A stretch of DNA of 64,000 nt from Enchytraeus crypticus (taxonomy: Eukaryota > Annelida > Clitellata > Enchytraeida > Enchytraeidae). The notes beneath the pieces are model-generated. The model did no database searches. It worked only from the letters and a program-made list of their open reading frames with translations, and was not told the origin of the DNA. Position numbers and translations under genes: made by a program. Below, piece by piece: positions 12,735 to 25,552 of this stretch; positions within the stretch are counted from its first letter, which is position 1; the number at the start of each line of letters is the position of its first letter. The stretch is taken from positions 746,001-810,000 of the forward strand of contig CAJHZI010000647.1 in assembly GCA_905160935.1 (NCBI GenBank), written 5' to 3'.

Positions 12735-12910
12735 ATTGCGCTTGTCATAAGAAACCACTAAGCAAGAACTAAAGAAAGCAATGAGAAGTCACTATCGAAT
12801 CCATTATTCCCATACTATGAGCTACATTATGGTGTGGATAAAGCAAAACCTTTTGTTGAGGGGTTAATTTTTGATCGATGGAGTGCTCTTTATGTAGTGT
12901 TAAAGCATAT
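12735..12910 (+). mobile_element. SINE-B copy, diverged
   Basis: CACTAAGCAAGAACTAAAGA, AAGCAATGAGAAGTCAC and GGTGTGGATAAAGC match the body of the copies at 4255 and 62165; the tail is missing. Confidence 0.5.
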
Positions 12911-13404
12911 AGTGAATATACATAATTTCATATAAACTTTGGACCTGTAAATTGGTAGAACATTAAAGAACGAATAAATTTGTAACAATATTTATCTATC
13001 TTATTATTTATTATTTATTTATTTATTATTATTTATTTATGTATCGCTAAAATACTGAAATGCTTTATTTATTGTTCAGATTTTTGATATATACAGTTCA
13101 TTGCAATAACGCGAATGTCAAAAAACAAAATAGACAAAGGAGCCGCTGGAGCAATGCTGCAAGAGCAGAAGAGCTTGATCCGTGAGCCTGTTGTCTATAT
13201 TTAGAAACAAGAACTAGACACATGTGGAGCGGATCGATAGCTATTGTTAGCCTAGTTATTGCCCGGTTAACCGACAACCCAAGACCATGCGATCATTTTA
13301 AATAGGCCGGATGAAGAATAGCTAATGCGCAGAAGCGGGCAGTGAATTAGCATAACGCAGAGCACACTAACGATAGGCCTACCATTACTATTTTAACTTA
13401 TACA

Positions 13405-13620
13405 TTAATTAATTGATACTTTGTGATGAAAGTGTCCTATAATAAAGATGAAGTTAAAATCACAATAATGGTACCAAAATTGGAGCGGGTAAAGAGTTTC
13501 AAGTATTTGGGTCATACTATAACCGATGATGGGGAAAGTGTGACTAAAATATGCAGTAGGGTTGCACAAGCAAAAGTGGCCTTCGGTAATAGGAAAGAAC
13601 TTTTAACAGCTCTTTAAAAA
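13405..13620 (+). mobile_element. RTE-like LINE internal fragment
   Basis: Encodes MKVSYNKDEVKITIM, RVKSFKYLGHTITDDGESVT and CSRVAQAKVAFGNRKELLTAL, matching the segment downstream of the RT core in the 54848-57640 element. It keeps SFKYLGHTITDDGE intact, which is broken there. No tail or 5' part. Confidence 0.75.
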
Positions 13621-14034
13621 TAATATAACGAGATTTATAAAGTTCTACATTACACTACACATTAGAATATCCCACTTAAATTATGAATTCTGTAAGTATC
13701 TTCTAAAATCTAATATTAATTTTAGCTGCAACTCCTTGAAAAGTAATCAAAGTCCGTAGGTGCACTTTCTTAAATTACTTCCCTATTGTCACTTCAATTC
13801 TCATCTTTGGATAGTTTTTCTCTATTCAAACATTCAACTCCGATCCATGAATATATTTAAAACGCTTTAAAATGATAAACCCTAATTTTTTCACCGACAA
13901 AAGTCTACATATAAATTCTCTTACATGCTATTCAATTATCTATAGGAACAACCAAAAAAGTTCTTATGAATACGATTAGGCAAGAGTAACAGAATATGTA
14001 TCCTTTACTTTGACTGATCTTCACCATTAATATA

Positions 14035-14049
14035 CAGACTGGGGCAAAA

Positions 14050-14084
<35 letters not shown>

Positions 14085-14811
14085 TAAAAAATAATCCCCT
14101 AGCGAAATCTAAATAACTTCGACAAAACTCAAAATATTCAAACAAAATTTTTAGAGTTTCTAGAGGAAGAATTCTACGTAAATCCTGCAAATTTGATGAA
14201 ACTTTGTTAAGCAGTAACAAAGTTACAGCGTTTCTACGAAAAAAATTGCAAAAATCAATTTTAACAAGACTTATTTTAACAAAAGTCATAGTAACTTCGA
14301 CAAAACTCAAAATAACTTTACAAAATTTTTGAAGCTTCTACAGGATGACTTTCTACACATAACTTGAAAATTTGGTGAAAATATATTCAGAAGTAACAAA
14401 AATAGCGCTTTTTCGGATAAAAGTGTTAAAATCAAGTTCAAGAAGGCTTATTTAAACAAAAGAACCGGAAAATGTCTTAAAAATTTAGAAATAATTTAAA
14501 CAGAAGAATTAATTTTAAGTATCATTTATTGGAACAGCTAACAAGGTAGTGTAGGCTTATATTCTACCACCTAAGTAACGGCCCTTTTCAGGGTCGTCAT
14601 TTTCTTAAAAAGCCACGACTGACATATTAAAAATCCTTGTTAAAATTAGTTTTTGCACTTTTCTCGTAGAATTGCTGTAATTTCGTAACTACTGAAAATA
14701 TTGTCACCAAATTTACAGGAGATGCGCAAAAATTCCTCCCCTAGAAGCTCCGAAAATTTAGTGGAGAATTATTATTATTTAGTGGGGATTATTATTTTTT
14801 GCCCCTGTCTG
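14035..14811. mobile_element. Foldback MITE, Tc1/mariner-like (TA target site)
   Basis: Left end CAGACTGGGGCAAAAAATAA and the reverse complement of the right end, CAGACAGGGGCAAAAAATAA, are inverted repeats differing by one base in 20, each flanked by TA. Inner sequence is also foldback (for example TTTTGCACTTTTCTCGTAGA on the right against the left-side CTACGAAAAAAATTGC). The left half contains a direct duplication (from 14115 and from 14291, both with ACTTCGACAAAACTCAAAAT). No transposase is encoded. The left end has expanded into (ATA)n at 14047-14085. Confidence 0.75.
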
Positions 14812-15127
14812 TATATTATAATTATTTATTAATAATTTCAAGTTTAAAACCTAGGGCACAGTCTATGATGAATCAGTTGATGGCTACGATGAATTTCAGA
14901 TTTATGCCTAGTATTTTAAAAAGATGCCTTTATATAATAATGGAACAGATTGTTTTGCTTTAAACCTGTATTACAAATATTTAGAAAAGAAATTACTTAC
15001 TTGTTTTCACATGGGAAATTGTTAACACCTTCATTTTTTATCCCTTTTTATGTATCTTTGAGATAATTTATGTTATTCGTTATAAATTATGTTATAATTT
15101 ATTTATTAATCGTTTACTTTTTTGCAT

Positions 15128-15295
15128 GTCTCAATGGCGCAGTAGTTAGAGGCCTCAGCTAATTTTATGTAAGTTATGAGATATTTTATTAGATATTCTA
15201 AATGATCGATTATGCGGCGAACTGAACTCTTAATCATGTGATATTAAAAGTGATAGATATCGACATAGTTGATCATTTCACTATATTGCTTGTTA
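15128..15295 (+). mobile_element. SINE-C copy, internally deleted
   Basis: Head TCTCAATGGCGCAGTAGTTA (a good A box), end AGTGATAGATATCGACATAG plus TTGATCATTTCACTA; the box-B segment is lost. Confidence 0.65.
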
Positions 15296-15911
15296 TTTAT
15301 TTATTATTTTTAAATTGAGAATTATAGTTTAAAAGTATTATTTAGAAAGCGAAATGAAATGTATGCCACATCCGATATGAACTATTTTTTCTAGTACAAA
15401 TTTTTCACTTATCATGTCTAGAAACGAAGAAATTAAAACTATAGAATTATAGCACTATTACAAAAACATTATGCAACAGCTTAAGCCTACACGATTTCAT
15501 TTTCCTTTATTTAATTTCAAATTATTATCTGAAAATTTGAAAATAAAAACAAAAAGAAATTACTTTGCAAATCGTCTATCTTTCGACTATCTGATGTTAA
15601 ATCTACTCCTCTATTTCATCACAACCATGACAACCGCAGACAGTTACATTACATGTATAACCAAAAACATAACAGTTACATGCGCAATACAAGAGATAAT
15701 AAAATTGTGTTAGCTTGAAAATAAAAGTAAATTAAGTAATGAAATAATTAGAGCTTTCAAACCTACAATGGAAAAGGAAATGTTTTAGACAATTATCTAT
15801 TGCCTGAGATAATGCACACCTGCTCATCCAGGACATAATTACTGCTCTTGTTTCAGTTCATTAGTGTCTCTTGACATAAAATAAAGAAAAGATTTCTCGA
15901 CTTCTCTCCTC

Positions 15912-16180
15912 ATGGCGTAGGCGTGAGGATTTAATCACGATGAACGTGAGAAATATAGCGATTGTACAACCCGGGATTTAAGATTTACGGGTGTGAACAT
16001 TTCGATATAGAAAGAGTCTGCGAGCTAGTGATTACATGAGCTAGGATTATTCATATGCGAATAAGGAATCATATATATATATATATATATACATACATGT
16101 ATATATATATATATATTGTAAACTATCTCTTATATATATATATATATATATATATATCATATATATATATATATATATAT

Positions 16181-16214
<34 letters not shown>

Positions 16215-16226
16215 TGTAAACTATCT

Positions 16227-16276
<50 letters not shown>

Positions 16277-16432
16277 TCCTTATTCGCATATGAATAATCC
16301 TAGCTCATGTAATCACTAGCTCGCAGACTCTTTCTATATCGAAATGTTCACACCCGTAAATCTTAAATCCCGGGTTGTACAATCGCTATATTTCTCACGT
16401 TCATCGTGATTAAATCCTCACGCCTACGCCAT
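15912..16432. repeat. Long near-perfect inverted repeat around (AT)n
   Basis: Arm 15912-16072 (ATGGCGTAGGCGTGAGGATT...) and its reverse complement 16271-16432 appear identical over about 160 bases. The 200-base centre is (AT)n with two direct copies of ACATACATGTATATAT...TTGTAAACTATCTCTTATAT. No coding capacity. Confidence 0.9.
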
Positions 16433-16439
16433 CGTTTTA

Positions 16440-16456
16440 AAACGATTTTGATTTTG

Positions 16457-16529
<73 letters not shown>

Positions 16530-16541
16530 TGTAAACTATCT

Positions 16542-16613
<72 letters not shown>

Positions 16614-16627
16614 CAAAATCAAAATCG
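16440..16627. repeat. Second inverted repeat around (AT)n, adjacent to the first
   Basis: CGATTTTGATTTTGTAAATA (from 16441) and TATTTACAAAATCAAAATCG (to 16627) are inverted arms around (AT)n. The centre holds a third copy of the ACATACATGTATAT...TTGTAAACTATCTC motif seen in the neighbouring foldback. Confidence 0.8.
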
Positions 16628-17149
16628 GAAAACAAATCAAACAGCACGAACATAACAAAGTAACATCAAAGTCGAAATCTTAGTAAATCGAAATATGCCA
16701 CCACCAATTTTAAAGCTAGAGGTACAATTACAATTAATCGGTTTATGATTAGTCATCGGTTTTATGACACGGATAAAGTTAAAGACTGTTCCTGCTGCGA
16801 TTCGAACCCTTTGTCTCTGGTGCAGCTGCCAAATATTCGCTGCCTCGACCATTGAAACGGTGCCAGCAATGCGATTAAGTTAGTTCAGTCAATTGGACAT
16901 GAGTTTAGAATCGTGAGAATCGGTGATCTAATCGCAGAATAATCATAGCATGGACGGCGTTGTTTGTGGAGTTAAAATCAATTAGAAGCTCACGTCGATT
17001 GTAAGCTTGCCTTGTAAGATTTATATCATCGTTTTAAAACTCAGCCGAACGGCTCTGACATTATTTGTCGTATATAGAAACAGACGCCAAAAACTCAACT
17101 CTGGGTCTTTAAGAACAACGACTTTCTTATAGACCAATTTGTCAAATTA

Positions 17150-17225
17150 TAAGTACTAAAGCACACTTTGAGTATGAATATGTACATTGAACCTGCCACT
17201 TGGCAGTGCACTGAAGAAGAAGTAC
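17150..17225 (+). mobile_element. SINE-B 3' end
   Basis: TTTGAGTATGAATATGTACA, TTGAACCTGCCACTTGGCAG and TGCACTGAAGAAGAAG: the 3' end of the family with a (GAA)n tail. Confidence 0.65.
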
Positions 17226-17629
17226 AACAAGCATTCGATTGATTCATTGACCGTATGCAGAAATAATGTGGCATCTTTGGCGCCATGTTCCAGCCTTTCA
17301 TTGAGCACTGAGAAACAATTGAGTCGGACTGGGTAAGACTAGGAAATGCATTTGAAACGTTACTCACAAAGCTCAACTGACACATTAGTCAGGAACAGAA
17401 AAACACTTGAGCTAATATGATAACGATTCTTAAAATTTTTGTAGAAAAATGATTGCGTGGTTCAAAACTTCCAATGAAATACTGCGAATTTGCGGGGTTT
17501 AAAAATGTGAACATTAAATAACAATTATTTTATTCTTCGTTTAAAAATGCACCCACACACTTTTGAAATTGATTTATATATAGGTAGTCGTGGGTGCAAA
17601 ATTCATTTAGAGAAATTTTTGTTTATTCG

Positions 17630-17703
17630 TATCTCGACCTAGTTAGACCTGGGATTCAAGGGAAGCAGATGATGTTGATGGTGATGATGATAATGATGAT
17701 TCT
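17630..17703 (+). mobile_element. SINE-D 3' end
   Basis: TCGACCTAGTTAGACCTGGG, ATTCAAGGGAAGCAGATGAT and an (ATG)n-rich tail. Confidence 0.65.
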
Positions 17704-17709
17704 ACAGAC

Positions 17710-18176
17710 TACGATATTTTTGCTATTGCTATAATAATTTGTAATTGTGTGTTAGACTATATTACTCTGAATACTATGAAAAGCTAACATAGAAACTTAG
17801 AATTAACTTCTTTAATATATTATCTATTTATTAAAACATTATTATTATTACGATTATTATTATTCTTTAGGATAATTTAATTATAAATTCGCGTTGTTTG
17901 ATGTGTTCTAGTTTGTAATTCACTTTATTTTGTTTATATGCAATAAAAGAAAGCATTAAGCATTAGGAATTCATATTCCTTAATAACTATTTTTGTAGTT
18001 GTTTGGAAGCTTCTTTGTTAGATATTTGAATAATTAGAACATTAAGCATTTCACAAGCTCTCCCACTATTGATTTGTCATGAAATGTGAACCTGGTCCAA
18101 GACTTGTAAATATCTTGGGATATTTCATTTTCCTGATATGTCAAGGACGACGGCATCTCGCTAGGTACTAATCCAG

Positions 18177-18215
<39 letters not shown>

Positions 18216-18223
18216 ACATACAG

Positions 18224-18270
<47 letters not shown>

Positions 18271-18377
18271 ACGTTCTAAGCTTAATACATTTGAAGTATA
18301 TGTAATGCAGTACATAAAATATAGAAAAGATGTTGCTTGGAAGTGTATGAAATTGCACAACTACAGAGAAAGAGAGA

Positions 18378-18416
<39 letters not shown>

Positions 18417-19060
18417 GAAGAGAGAAATAGAGAGAGAGAGAGAGTGTGTGTGTGTGTGTGTGTGTGTTATGGAATACTGATAGTATCTCTGCCCCTACTC
18501 ATGCTTTAGTCATTGACACTAATCTTGCAAATATATCCTCATAAACGAGCTGAATTCTTTCATATCTGAAAATACGTTAGGTTCAACCACATGATGAATG
18601 CGACAAAAATTAAATCGTATCTTGAAACTTTTATTCAATTCAATAACAGATCATCTCTCTTTCAGCTTAATCCCCTGTGAGTTTTATATTCATTTCTTTA
18701 TTCTTCAAAAACAGACGGGATCAATATGCATCACATAAATATATACACACACATACACACATGAACACAGGATCATAAAACAATCAAAATGAAATATAAG
18801 AAACTTAACTAGAATTCCTAATTCCAGCACTAGCATTAAACACATGGTAAATTAAATTAATTTAGTTTTAATGCTGTATATGATTCAAATGCTTTATAAA
18901 ATTGCAGACACATTATAGCCCTCGTTCTGAGTATAAGTAGGAATCTAATCCCAAGTCTTAACTTTTAAGGTGACGGAACCAGTCAATATAACCAGTGTTC
19001 TAACGCTAACTGTTGGCTTTCTCTCTTCAAAGTGATTTTATTTGTTACAAGTGTAACATT
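17710..19060. other. Intergenic, microsatellites only
   Basis: Apart from the compound microsatellite at 18180-18470 I see no feature. Confidence 0.4.
18180..18470. repeat. Compound (AT)n, (GA)n and (GT)n microsatellites
   Basis: Two (AT)n blocks (18180-18212, 18226-18267) split by AATAACATACAGATT, then GA-rich DNA from 18363 and (GT)n at 18445-18467. Confidence 0.9.
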
Positions 19061-19064
19061 GGTT

Positions 19065-19235
19065 ACACGTGTAACATTTCCTTTTCTTTAATTACCTTTA
19101 CTTTGGACTGATTTTGTGGATTTTACTGATTTTGCACCGTTTTGGACCTTCTTTTTGCTCACCGGCTTGATTTTGTCTCAGTACTGCTCGATGTTGTCAT
19201 TGATGACTGTTGCACTCTAATTGTTGTTATTATTT
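19065..19235 (+). mobile_element. L2/CR1-like LINE, 3'-end copy
   Basis: About 150 bases matching the 3' UTR of the LINE at 1230-1925 (TTGGACTGATTTT..., CACCGTTTTGGACC, GATGTTGTCATTGATGACTG) and ending in TTGTTGTTATTATT. Heavily 5'-truncated. Confidence 0.75.
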
Positions 19236-20009
19236 TTGTGCATAAAACGTCTAAAAATAATGTAAATCTATAATATAAATACTTCTGCGGACCTTAGTTC
19301 TACTGTTCTACACAAGCGAGAAACAATGCGACATGTAACCCTAGGACGTAAAGCATGGTAGATGCGCCTTTCAATGAACTAAAGCACTGGACACAATGGA
19401 ACGGCTTTGATTTATGAGTTAACCATGGTTTATCTGGGCCAATGCTTAAGCCTCCAGATGGTTAAAAGTACCTACAGTAGGGAGTCAGCTTCAGGAGAAA
19501 CTATCGCATAAATAGCATACGATTTTAAAGATTCATGTCTGAGGAATTAATGCTGGCTGTATTCTGTCCGAGATGCGTTTGATTTCTTTTGCAGTAAATT
19601 TTCGACCGACTACTTCTACAATGAAATATTTAGCACTTAAAGAAATCAAATTATTCATCTAAATAGTAGAATAGCCTACTAACCGTTGACTAGGTCGACA
19701 TAATTATTATTTAATTAAAATGAAGAGCAAAAAGATAAATAAATCAACCACATTGTTACATTATAAGAATTGCACTATAATTATAATTATTACATTATAA
19801 TTTATCGATGCACAAATATTTAAATAAATTAATATAATCTATAGTTTTGTCAATTAATCGATTTATCTAATCTGTAGATTTGTCAATCATGCGATTAATC
19901 ACTCAATCACTCAGTCAGTTAATCGTTCTCTCAGGATTAATGGCGTACTTCCTCTAATATTTTAAAAGACTGCGAGTTGGAATTCAAATCAAATCGTATC
20001 CGGCTGTAC

Positions 20010-20170
20010 CCCAGGGACAGGCGCAGAGATTTGGTTTCAGGATTGGGGGGCGAACTAAAAAAAATCCAAATTGTTTGTCATTATTGGTGGGGCGAAAGGA
20101 TACTTTCCAGAATACCTCCATAAATATTATTGAGGGGGCGAGTCAATTTTAATTATGATACATTTGAAAT
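20010..20170. mobile_element. Possible degenerate DNA-transposon end
   Basis: CAGGGACAGGCGCAGAGATT and GGATTGGGGGGCGAAC followed by GGGGCGA runs look like G-rich termini of decayed DNA transposons. No partner end or target duplication could be fixed. Confidence 0.3.
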
Positions 20171-21639
20171 ATATAACAATACAATGTATTATTAAGTGAT
20201 AATTACAAAGTAGTATGATGGTAGAACAATATCTATGAATTTTCATGCATTTTTATTTTATTAGAATTAAACTCTCTACTTTACACAACCAAGCTAAGAT
20301 GGTTGCATAATTCTATCAGTTATATTACTTCTGTTTCTTTACATTATAATTATCCATGAATGTTTCATTAATAAGTCTGAAAGACTGACATTATGAAAGA
20401 ATCTTCTTTAAATTACACGATTATGTTACTATACTATGATCAATTGATCAGTGATCAGTAATCATCAGTTGATCTTGATGCCTAAATCCATGATAAAATA
20501 GGATTATAGAAGATTTATAATGGTTATTCAGCTATTGAAAAGAAACCATTACTCAAAACTTATCATGAACTGAAAACGTATTGCTCCTAATTTCATTGTT
20601 GGAAATAAACTCTCTGATTATTTTATTTATGTCCAAATTATCCAATTCTTCCGGATATGTGAAATTTTAGGGGGCACGTATGAGGCATTTTTTCGGGGAG
20701 GGCGCTATTAAACCCCCTCCCCGAAGGGGGAATTTTTTGAAATTACATGTATAGTCATGAAACCGGAGGATTTTCTGAGCATCTTATAATAAATATAGTT
20801 GATTATTTTTCTTTTCAGAATTTGTCATTAATAAATCTTTTCCATTATATATCGTCTTCACCGTGGTCACATCTGTCTAAATAAGCATAAAAAGATCATG
20901 AGAGCATGCAGTCCCGGACCACATCCAATTATGATGTTTTATAAATGATACTAAATAAATAGCTAAATCAATTAACGTGGAAATTTGTAAACTTAAACGT
21001 GTTAAATTCGTATTAAAAGGAAGCATTTGCAATTTTCCCAAATCATGACATAAAACGAAACTGAAACGAAACCTTCATTAAATAGTTTACTTTATATAGG
21101 AATTATATCTGTATATTTATTGTCATTGCGTACTTTAGGCCTATATGCTAGAAATAAAGAAAATGATATCTTAGCTGTATTTCTAAAACTTTATAAAACA
21201 ATCTAGCGACCCTGGTGCATTCAAATGAAGCCCAAAACTGAATGAAAAGTAGAATGAACATCTACCGACTCATCTTCTCTCAGCCAGATAGCGAGCGCCA
21301 TTAATTACGTGTTAATAAATGTTGTTCATTGTCTTATCACATCCTTTGAAATCGATCTAATGTAGACTTCAAGTTAAGGTCGATGAATATGCATTATATA
21401 GGTCTAAATACGGTGTAACAAATTAACGTCTAAACAACTTTTGAGATTTGTACCGAGAGATTTTGCACTCAACTATATAAGGTTAGGATGTTTCATGAAA
21501 GTTGGAGAGTTGATTGCGGAAATCAAACAGTTTTATAATTCGATGGAAGCAGCATCGTAAAACAATTAGACCATTTGCACTGAAACTACTACAACCGCTT
21601 CGTTGCTCTGCCGGTGTATCACTTAAACTTTTGCATGAC

Positions 21640-21995
21640 TTAATCAGCCTACTCCTATGCTGCACAGCAGATCTGCAATTCTCTTCCATCTACTCTTTGA
21701 AAGTCTTCGTTTGAATCATATCGACCTTTAATTTCTTTCCTATGAGCGTTCCTATTTCCTACGAGACAGTTGAGGACCCATCTTTTCCGTCTCTCTTTTC
21801 TATGCAGTGACCATGAGTTGCGACCACAACGTAAGCCTCTTTTGCTTTAATTTCCATTATCTTTGGACTGATTTTTTGGATTTCGTAATTTGCACCGTTT
21901 TGGACCTTCTTTTTGCACTCCAGCTTGGATTTGTCTCAATAGTGCTCGATGTTGTCATTGGCTTCCTCTTCCCCTTCATCATTTCTCATGATGAA
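21640..21995 (+). mobile_element. L2/CR1-like LINE, 3'-end copy with a little coding sequence
   Basis: Carries the terminal coding segment seen in the 1230 copy (CAGATCTGCAATTCTCTTCC, the IWNSLPS region) and its 3' UTR (GGACTGATTTTTTGGAT, GCACCGTTTTGGACC). Frame destroyed by substitutions and small gaps. Confidence 0.7.
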
Positions 21996-22259
21996 GGTCT
22001 ACCACGCTAAGTTCTAGCTCAGCAGCCCTTCTATTTTAAACAGCGAGTGGACTCGGTCAGAGTGCGAGTCTGCGCGTAAGTAACATGATATAATATCACT
22101 GATGTCGGGTTCTGACGGTGTGGCTTAAATTCACTGTGCGTTTGTCGTTATTAAAGTGCATCACACTTTAATCAAGTATCTTAAACAAGCATCGTCTTAG
22201 ATGGGCATCTGATGCTCCTGATCCAACACTGTTATGTTATGGTAATTAGCAATTAAAAT

Positions 22260-22500
22260 CAACATTTTGTTGACCATTTTTGGGGTGGCCAGCCCTTCAT
22301 TTTTGTGGCCGTGGCCATCCCACGCCACCCCTCAGAACCGCCACTGGCTCACTACCAAATTATGGGGGGGGCGAACTTTATAAGATGAATAATTATTGGG
22401 GGCGCGAAACGATAAGTTCGCCCCCGGAATAAATTATTGGGGGGGGGGCGATCGATCCTCTCTGCCCCCAGGATCGCGGCCACTGCCCAGGGATGCGTAA
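22260..22500. mobile_element. Possible degenerate DNA-transposon ends
   Basis: On -, CAGTGGCGGTTCTGAGGGGT and CTGGGCAGTGGCCGCGATCC, with GGGGGCGAAC runs, resemble CAGTGGCGG-type element termini. The G-rich DNA contrasts sharply with the surroundings. Boundaries not determined. Confidence 0.35.
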
Positions 22501-22744
22501 ACTGGGGCACAATTTATATTTACTTATATGAAACTTGTTTGAACTGTGTATATGACTAAACCCAATGTTATTTGTACAATTTTGTTAAATTTAAGATTAA
22601 TAGAAACATGTATTATATCACTGTTTATAATCATCATATCGTAGTAATTATCATAGCAGCAACAATTAGAAAGAAAAAAAAAAAAAAATTTATTAGGCAA
22701 TTACATAACTTATATACATATAGGCCTAACTATTATATACAGAA

Positions 22745-22895
22745 TGTCTTAATAGCACAGGGGTAAATGACATATCCTTAGATGAACTGACCCCTCGTTG
22801 GTTGAAATCCCAACCGCGCTGATTTGAGAGCAAAATCTCGAACATTCACTGGCCTGGTTATACGGAAAATTATCTAATTTGCCTAACGGTTATCA
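22745..22895 (+). mobile_element. SINE-C copy, 3'-truncated
   Basis: TGTCTTAATAGCACAGGGGT, box-B stem GGTTGAAATCCCAACC, then TTTGAGAGCAAAATCTCGAA and TAATTTGCCTAACGGTTATC. Confidence 0.7.
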
Positions 22896-23159
22896 AATAT
22901 CTAATGCTAGATGAATATGTTATCAACTTCAAAACTCTAAAATCCTATTTTGAAATGTTGACAAGGGATAAACACTGATTCACCTCAGGCCTACTTAGTG
23001 GGAACTTCCGGTTGGGCTGAAAATAGAATCTATTTTTAGAAGAGCATCCTCGCTTAATTTACGACAGGTAGTGCAGTTCATTGGAGGACTCCTTTATAGC
23101 CTCCTCTAAATTTAGGTACATGGCGGCGGCGATGTTAGTTTAGAGTGAGGCCTGTTATG

Positions 23160-23205
23160 TTCTATCCAGTACACAGCCTAATGGCAGGTCCATCATAGTG
23201 ATGCA
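23160..23205 (-). mobile_element. RTE-like 3'-end remnant
   Basis: TACACAGCCTAATGGCAGGT followed by CCATCATAGTG matches the last 40 bases of the RTE-like LINE in reverse; no coding sequence remains. Confidence 0.5.
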
Positions 23206-23728
23206 TATTCAACTACTTGATTTGTGAGTCACTCGTCAGTCATTAGTCTAGGATAAACTGACGGCGATAGACATTTACAATATACATAATATGTTGTTCA
23301 TTTAATATTATTATTCACTCACTCACCCACTCAATCATTCACTCACTCACACACTCACTCACTCATTCACTCTTTGCCCCTCTCTCCAACACACTTTGTG
23401 GCTGGTCAAAAGCTTAAGTTGGAGCACGATTTAAACTTAGTTTCCTGGAGAAAAAATGGCAGTAACTGGACTTGAACGGAATGTGAACAGTGAACCGAAT
23501 GATCATTCGGTTTTGCAGTTAAACGCCTAATGGATACTGAAAATAGCTCGGCCAAAGCTAAGAAATTTCAAAATTAATTTAAAGTCTATTCAATATCGTC
23601 CATTTTGCTCAAGATCTCGAATAACATTTGTACAAGGACTTATATAGTGCATTGAATAATCTATGCATCTTCAGGACAACGACATCGCCGCAAAGTTTTC
23701 ATTTTGAATATGACTGATAAATCATATC

Positions 23729-23842
23729 ACATACATTGAATAATTGTAGAAGTTTCACATACATTGCATAATTAGAGAAGTTTCACATACATTGCATAAT
23801 TGTAGAAGTTTCACATACATTGCATAATTGTAGAAGTTTCAA
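23729..23842 (+). repeat. Minisatellite, about 29-bp unit, four units
   Basis: Four units of CACATACATTGCATAATTGT plus AGAAGTTT; the first two show a substitution and a short gap. Confidence 0.85.
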
Positions 23843-24276
23843 TGAGGCCTATTCTTCTGTTTGAAATTGTGTACTTTTATGAATTTAATTGAATAATAGT
23901 TAAATATATTGAAATGGCATTCAAACATGGCATTCATTGCAATCATTCATTCATGGCATGACATGGCATTCAAACATATTTATCCATGTAAATTCGCTCT
24001 CTGAATAGAATTTATTAAAATAAATTTATTCTAAAAGTTGTCACAACAAGCCGGTTGCAGGTGTGCGACAATGCAGTCACACACTGTCGCATGCCTGTAG
24101 CATCTGTTAGCTACCAGATAATTAACAAATGCGACCTGATACCTACAGGCCGATGCAGCTAATAGATAGCCAGACTTTTCTGAATGAAATCAAACCGCTC
24201 AAACATTGATAAATTCTTGGAAGTCTCCTATAGATCAGTTACAATCCCTGTACGACAGGAGAATTGCATTGCGTAG

Positions 24277-24376
<100 letters not shown>

Positions 24377-24691
24377 AAGGGTTGTTATGGCTTTATGCAT
24401 TTGCTTATATTTTAATAGTTTGACCGACGCTGCGGAAGTTAGATGATGTAACAGTTTATTTTAACACTTAAATTAGTACCATCGTAGAGAAATAAAAAGA
24501 TCGAGAGAAGAGAAAGTGTCATGAACATGTTACTAAGCAGCACAATAAGGAAGATAGACAAATCAATACTATGTTAAATATTAATATTTTATAGTGTAAA
24601 TAATTCATAAAATTCTAATTCCATTACTATTAAAAGCCAATATAATTACACCATGTGTAGTTACAGTAAGTTATTTACATATGCATTTCAG

Positions 24692-24995
24692 ACGGATGTC
24701 ATCAACGTGATAGATCTCAAAACAATGAAGTCATCAATCCATCTGGAATACATGATCCACAACTGCAGCGTGCAGAGTATCTAGATCCGGGAATGATGGC
24801 TGATGGTGTCAGAGATCCGGTAGGAATAGAGGCCTCGAGTTCGAAATCAACCCAGGGAGAAGAAGAAGAAGAAGAAGTATTCGAGAGCCATCGACTCCCA
24901 TGCCGAAAACACGAAGAACAAGTGGCCCGTTGTCTCAATGATGGCGTATGCTTTGCCATTGAGCTGCACAATGGAATCAGGAGAGCGGGCTGCAA
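24692..24995 (+). CDS. EGF-family ligand, exon with N-terminal half of the EGF domain
   Basis: Internal exon with acceptor TTTCAG before 24692 and donor AA|GTAGGA after 24995. It enters with one base supplied from upstream and exits in phase 2. It encodes about 100 residues: a polar stretch, a run of six Glu near residue 65 and then the first half of an EGF domain with cysteines C-x9-C-x5-C-x13-C (core CLNDGVCF). The fifth and sixth cysteines are supplied by the exon at 27056. The spacing and the NDGVC core match ErbB/EGFR-type ligands (Spitz, Vein, neuregulin, TGF-alpha) better than matrix EGF repeats; this is family knowledge, not an alignment. Such ligands act outside the cell on EGFR-type receptors. 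The upstream exon with the start codon and signal peptide was not found; the frame is open only to the acceptor, so this is not a first exon. Confidence 0.8.
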
Positions 24996-25522
24996 GTAGG
25001 ACACTTTCTATTTTTGTCTGATTTCCAATTAATAAATTCATTTTTCTAAATTCATTCAACTGGTCTACCAAATAATCAGTTTGTTAATTTGTCAATGAGC
25101 GAAAGGAAATAATTTGAATTCCAATCAATCAATCTATCAAGCAGACATTCAGGCAATAAATTAATTGGACAATCATTAATTTCGTTAAATTGTTTAATTC
25201 GTTCATTCGTTTGTTGGTTCATTGACTGATTGATTGATTTAGTGGTTAATGGATTGATAGATTCGTTCTTTCGTTCGCTCGTTCCTTCCTTCCTTCATTC
25301 ATCCAACAATTAATAACTTAATAGATGAACCAATCGAGAAAGCAGTGAAACTTGATTATTCAGTGAAGAAATTAATCAATTGATCAGTATATTGTGTCGT
25401 AAGTTCGTTCAGCTATTTTACTGAAGATCACGTAAATAACTTGAACAGTTTAGAAAGTCTTGTAGGAGATCTCCAGTTACATATTAAGTTGGCATGAAAG
25501 TAAAAAAGCTCAAAAAAACAAA

Positions 25523-25552
25523 TGTTAACGTCAGTTTCCTCACTCGAAATAG
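25523..25552 (-). mobile_element. SINE-A 3'-end remnant
   Basis: GTTAACGTCAGTTTCCTCAC plus TCGAAA is the reverse complement of the SINE-A tail; nothing else of the element remains. Confidence 0.5.

Noticed and set aside
15471..15713. 80-codon frame with a hydrophobic MLNLLLYFITTMTTADSYIT segment, considered as the missing ligand signal exon
   Set aside because: No donor with the required phase 1 was evident, and the segment sits mid-frame in A+T-rich DNA.
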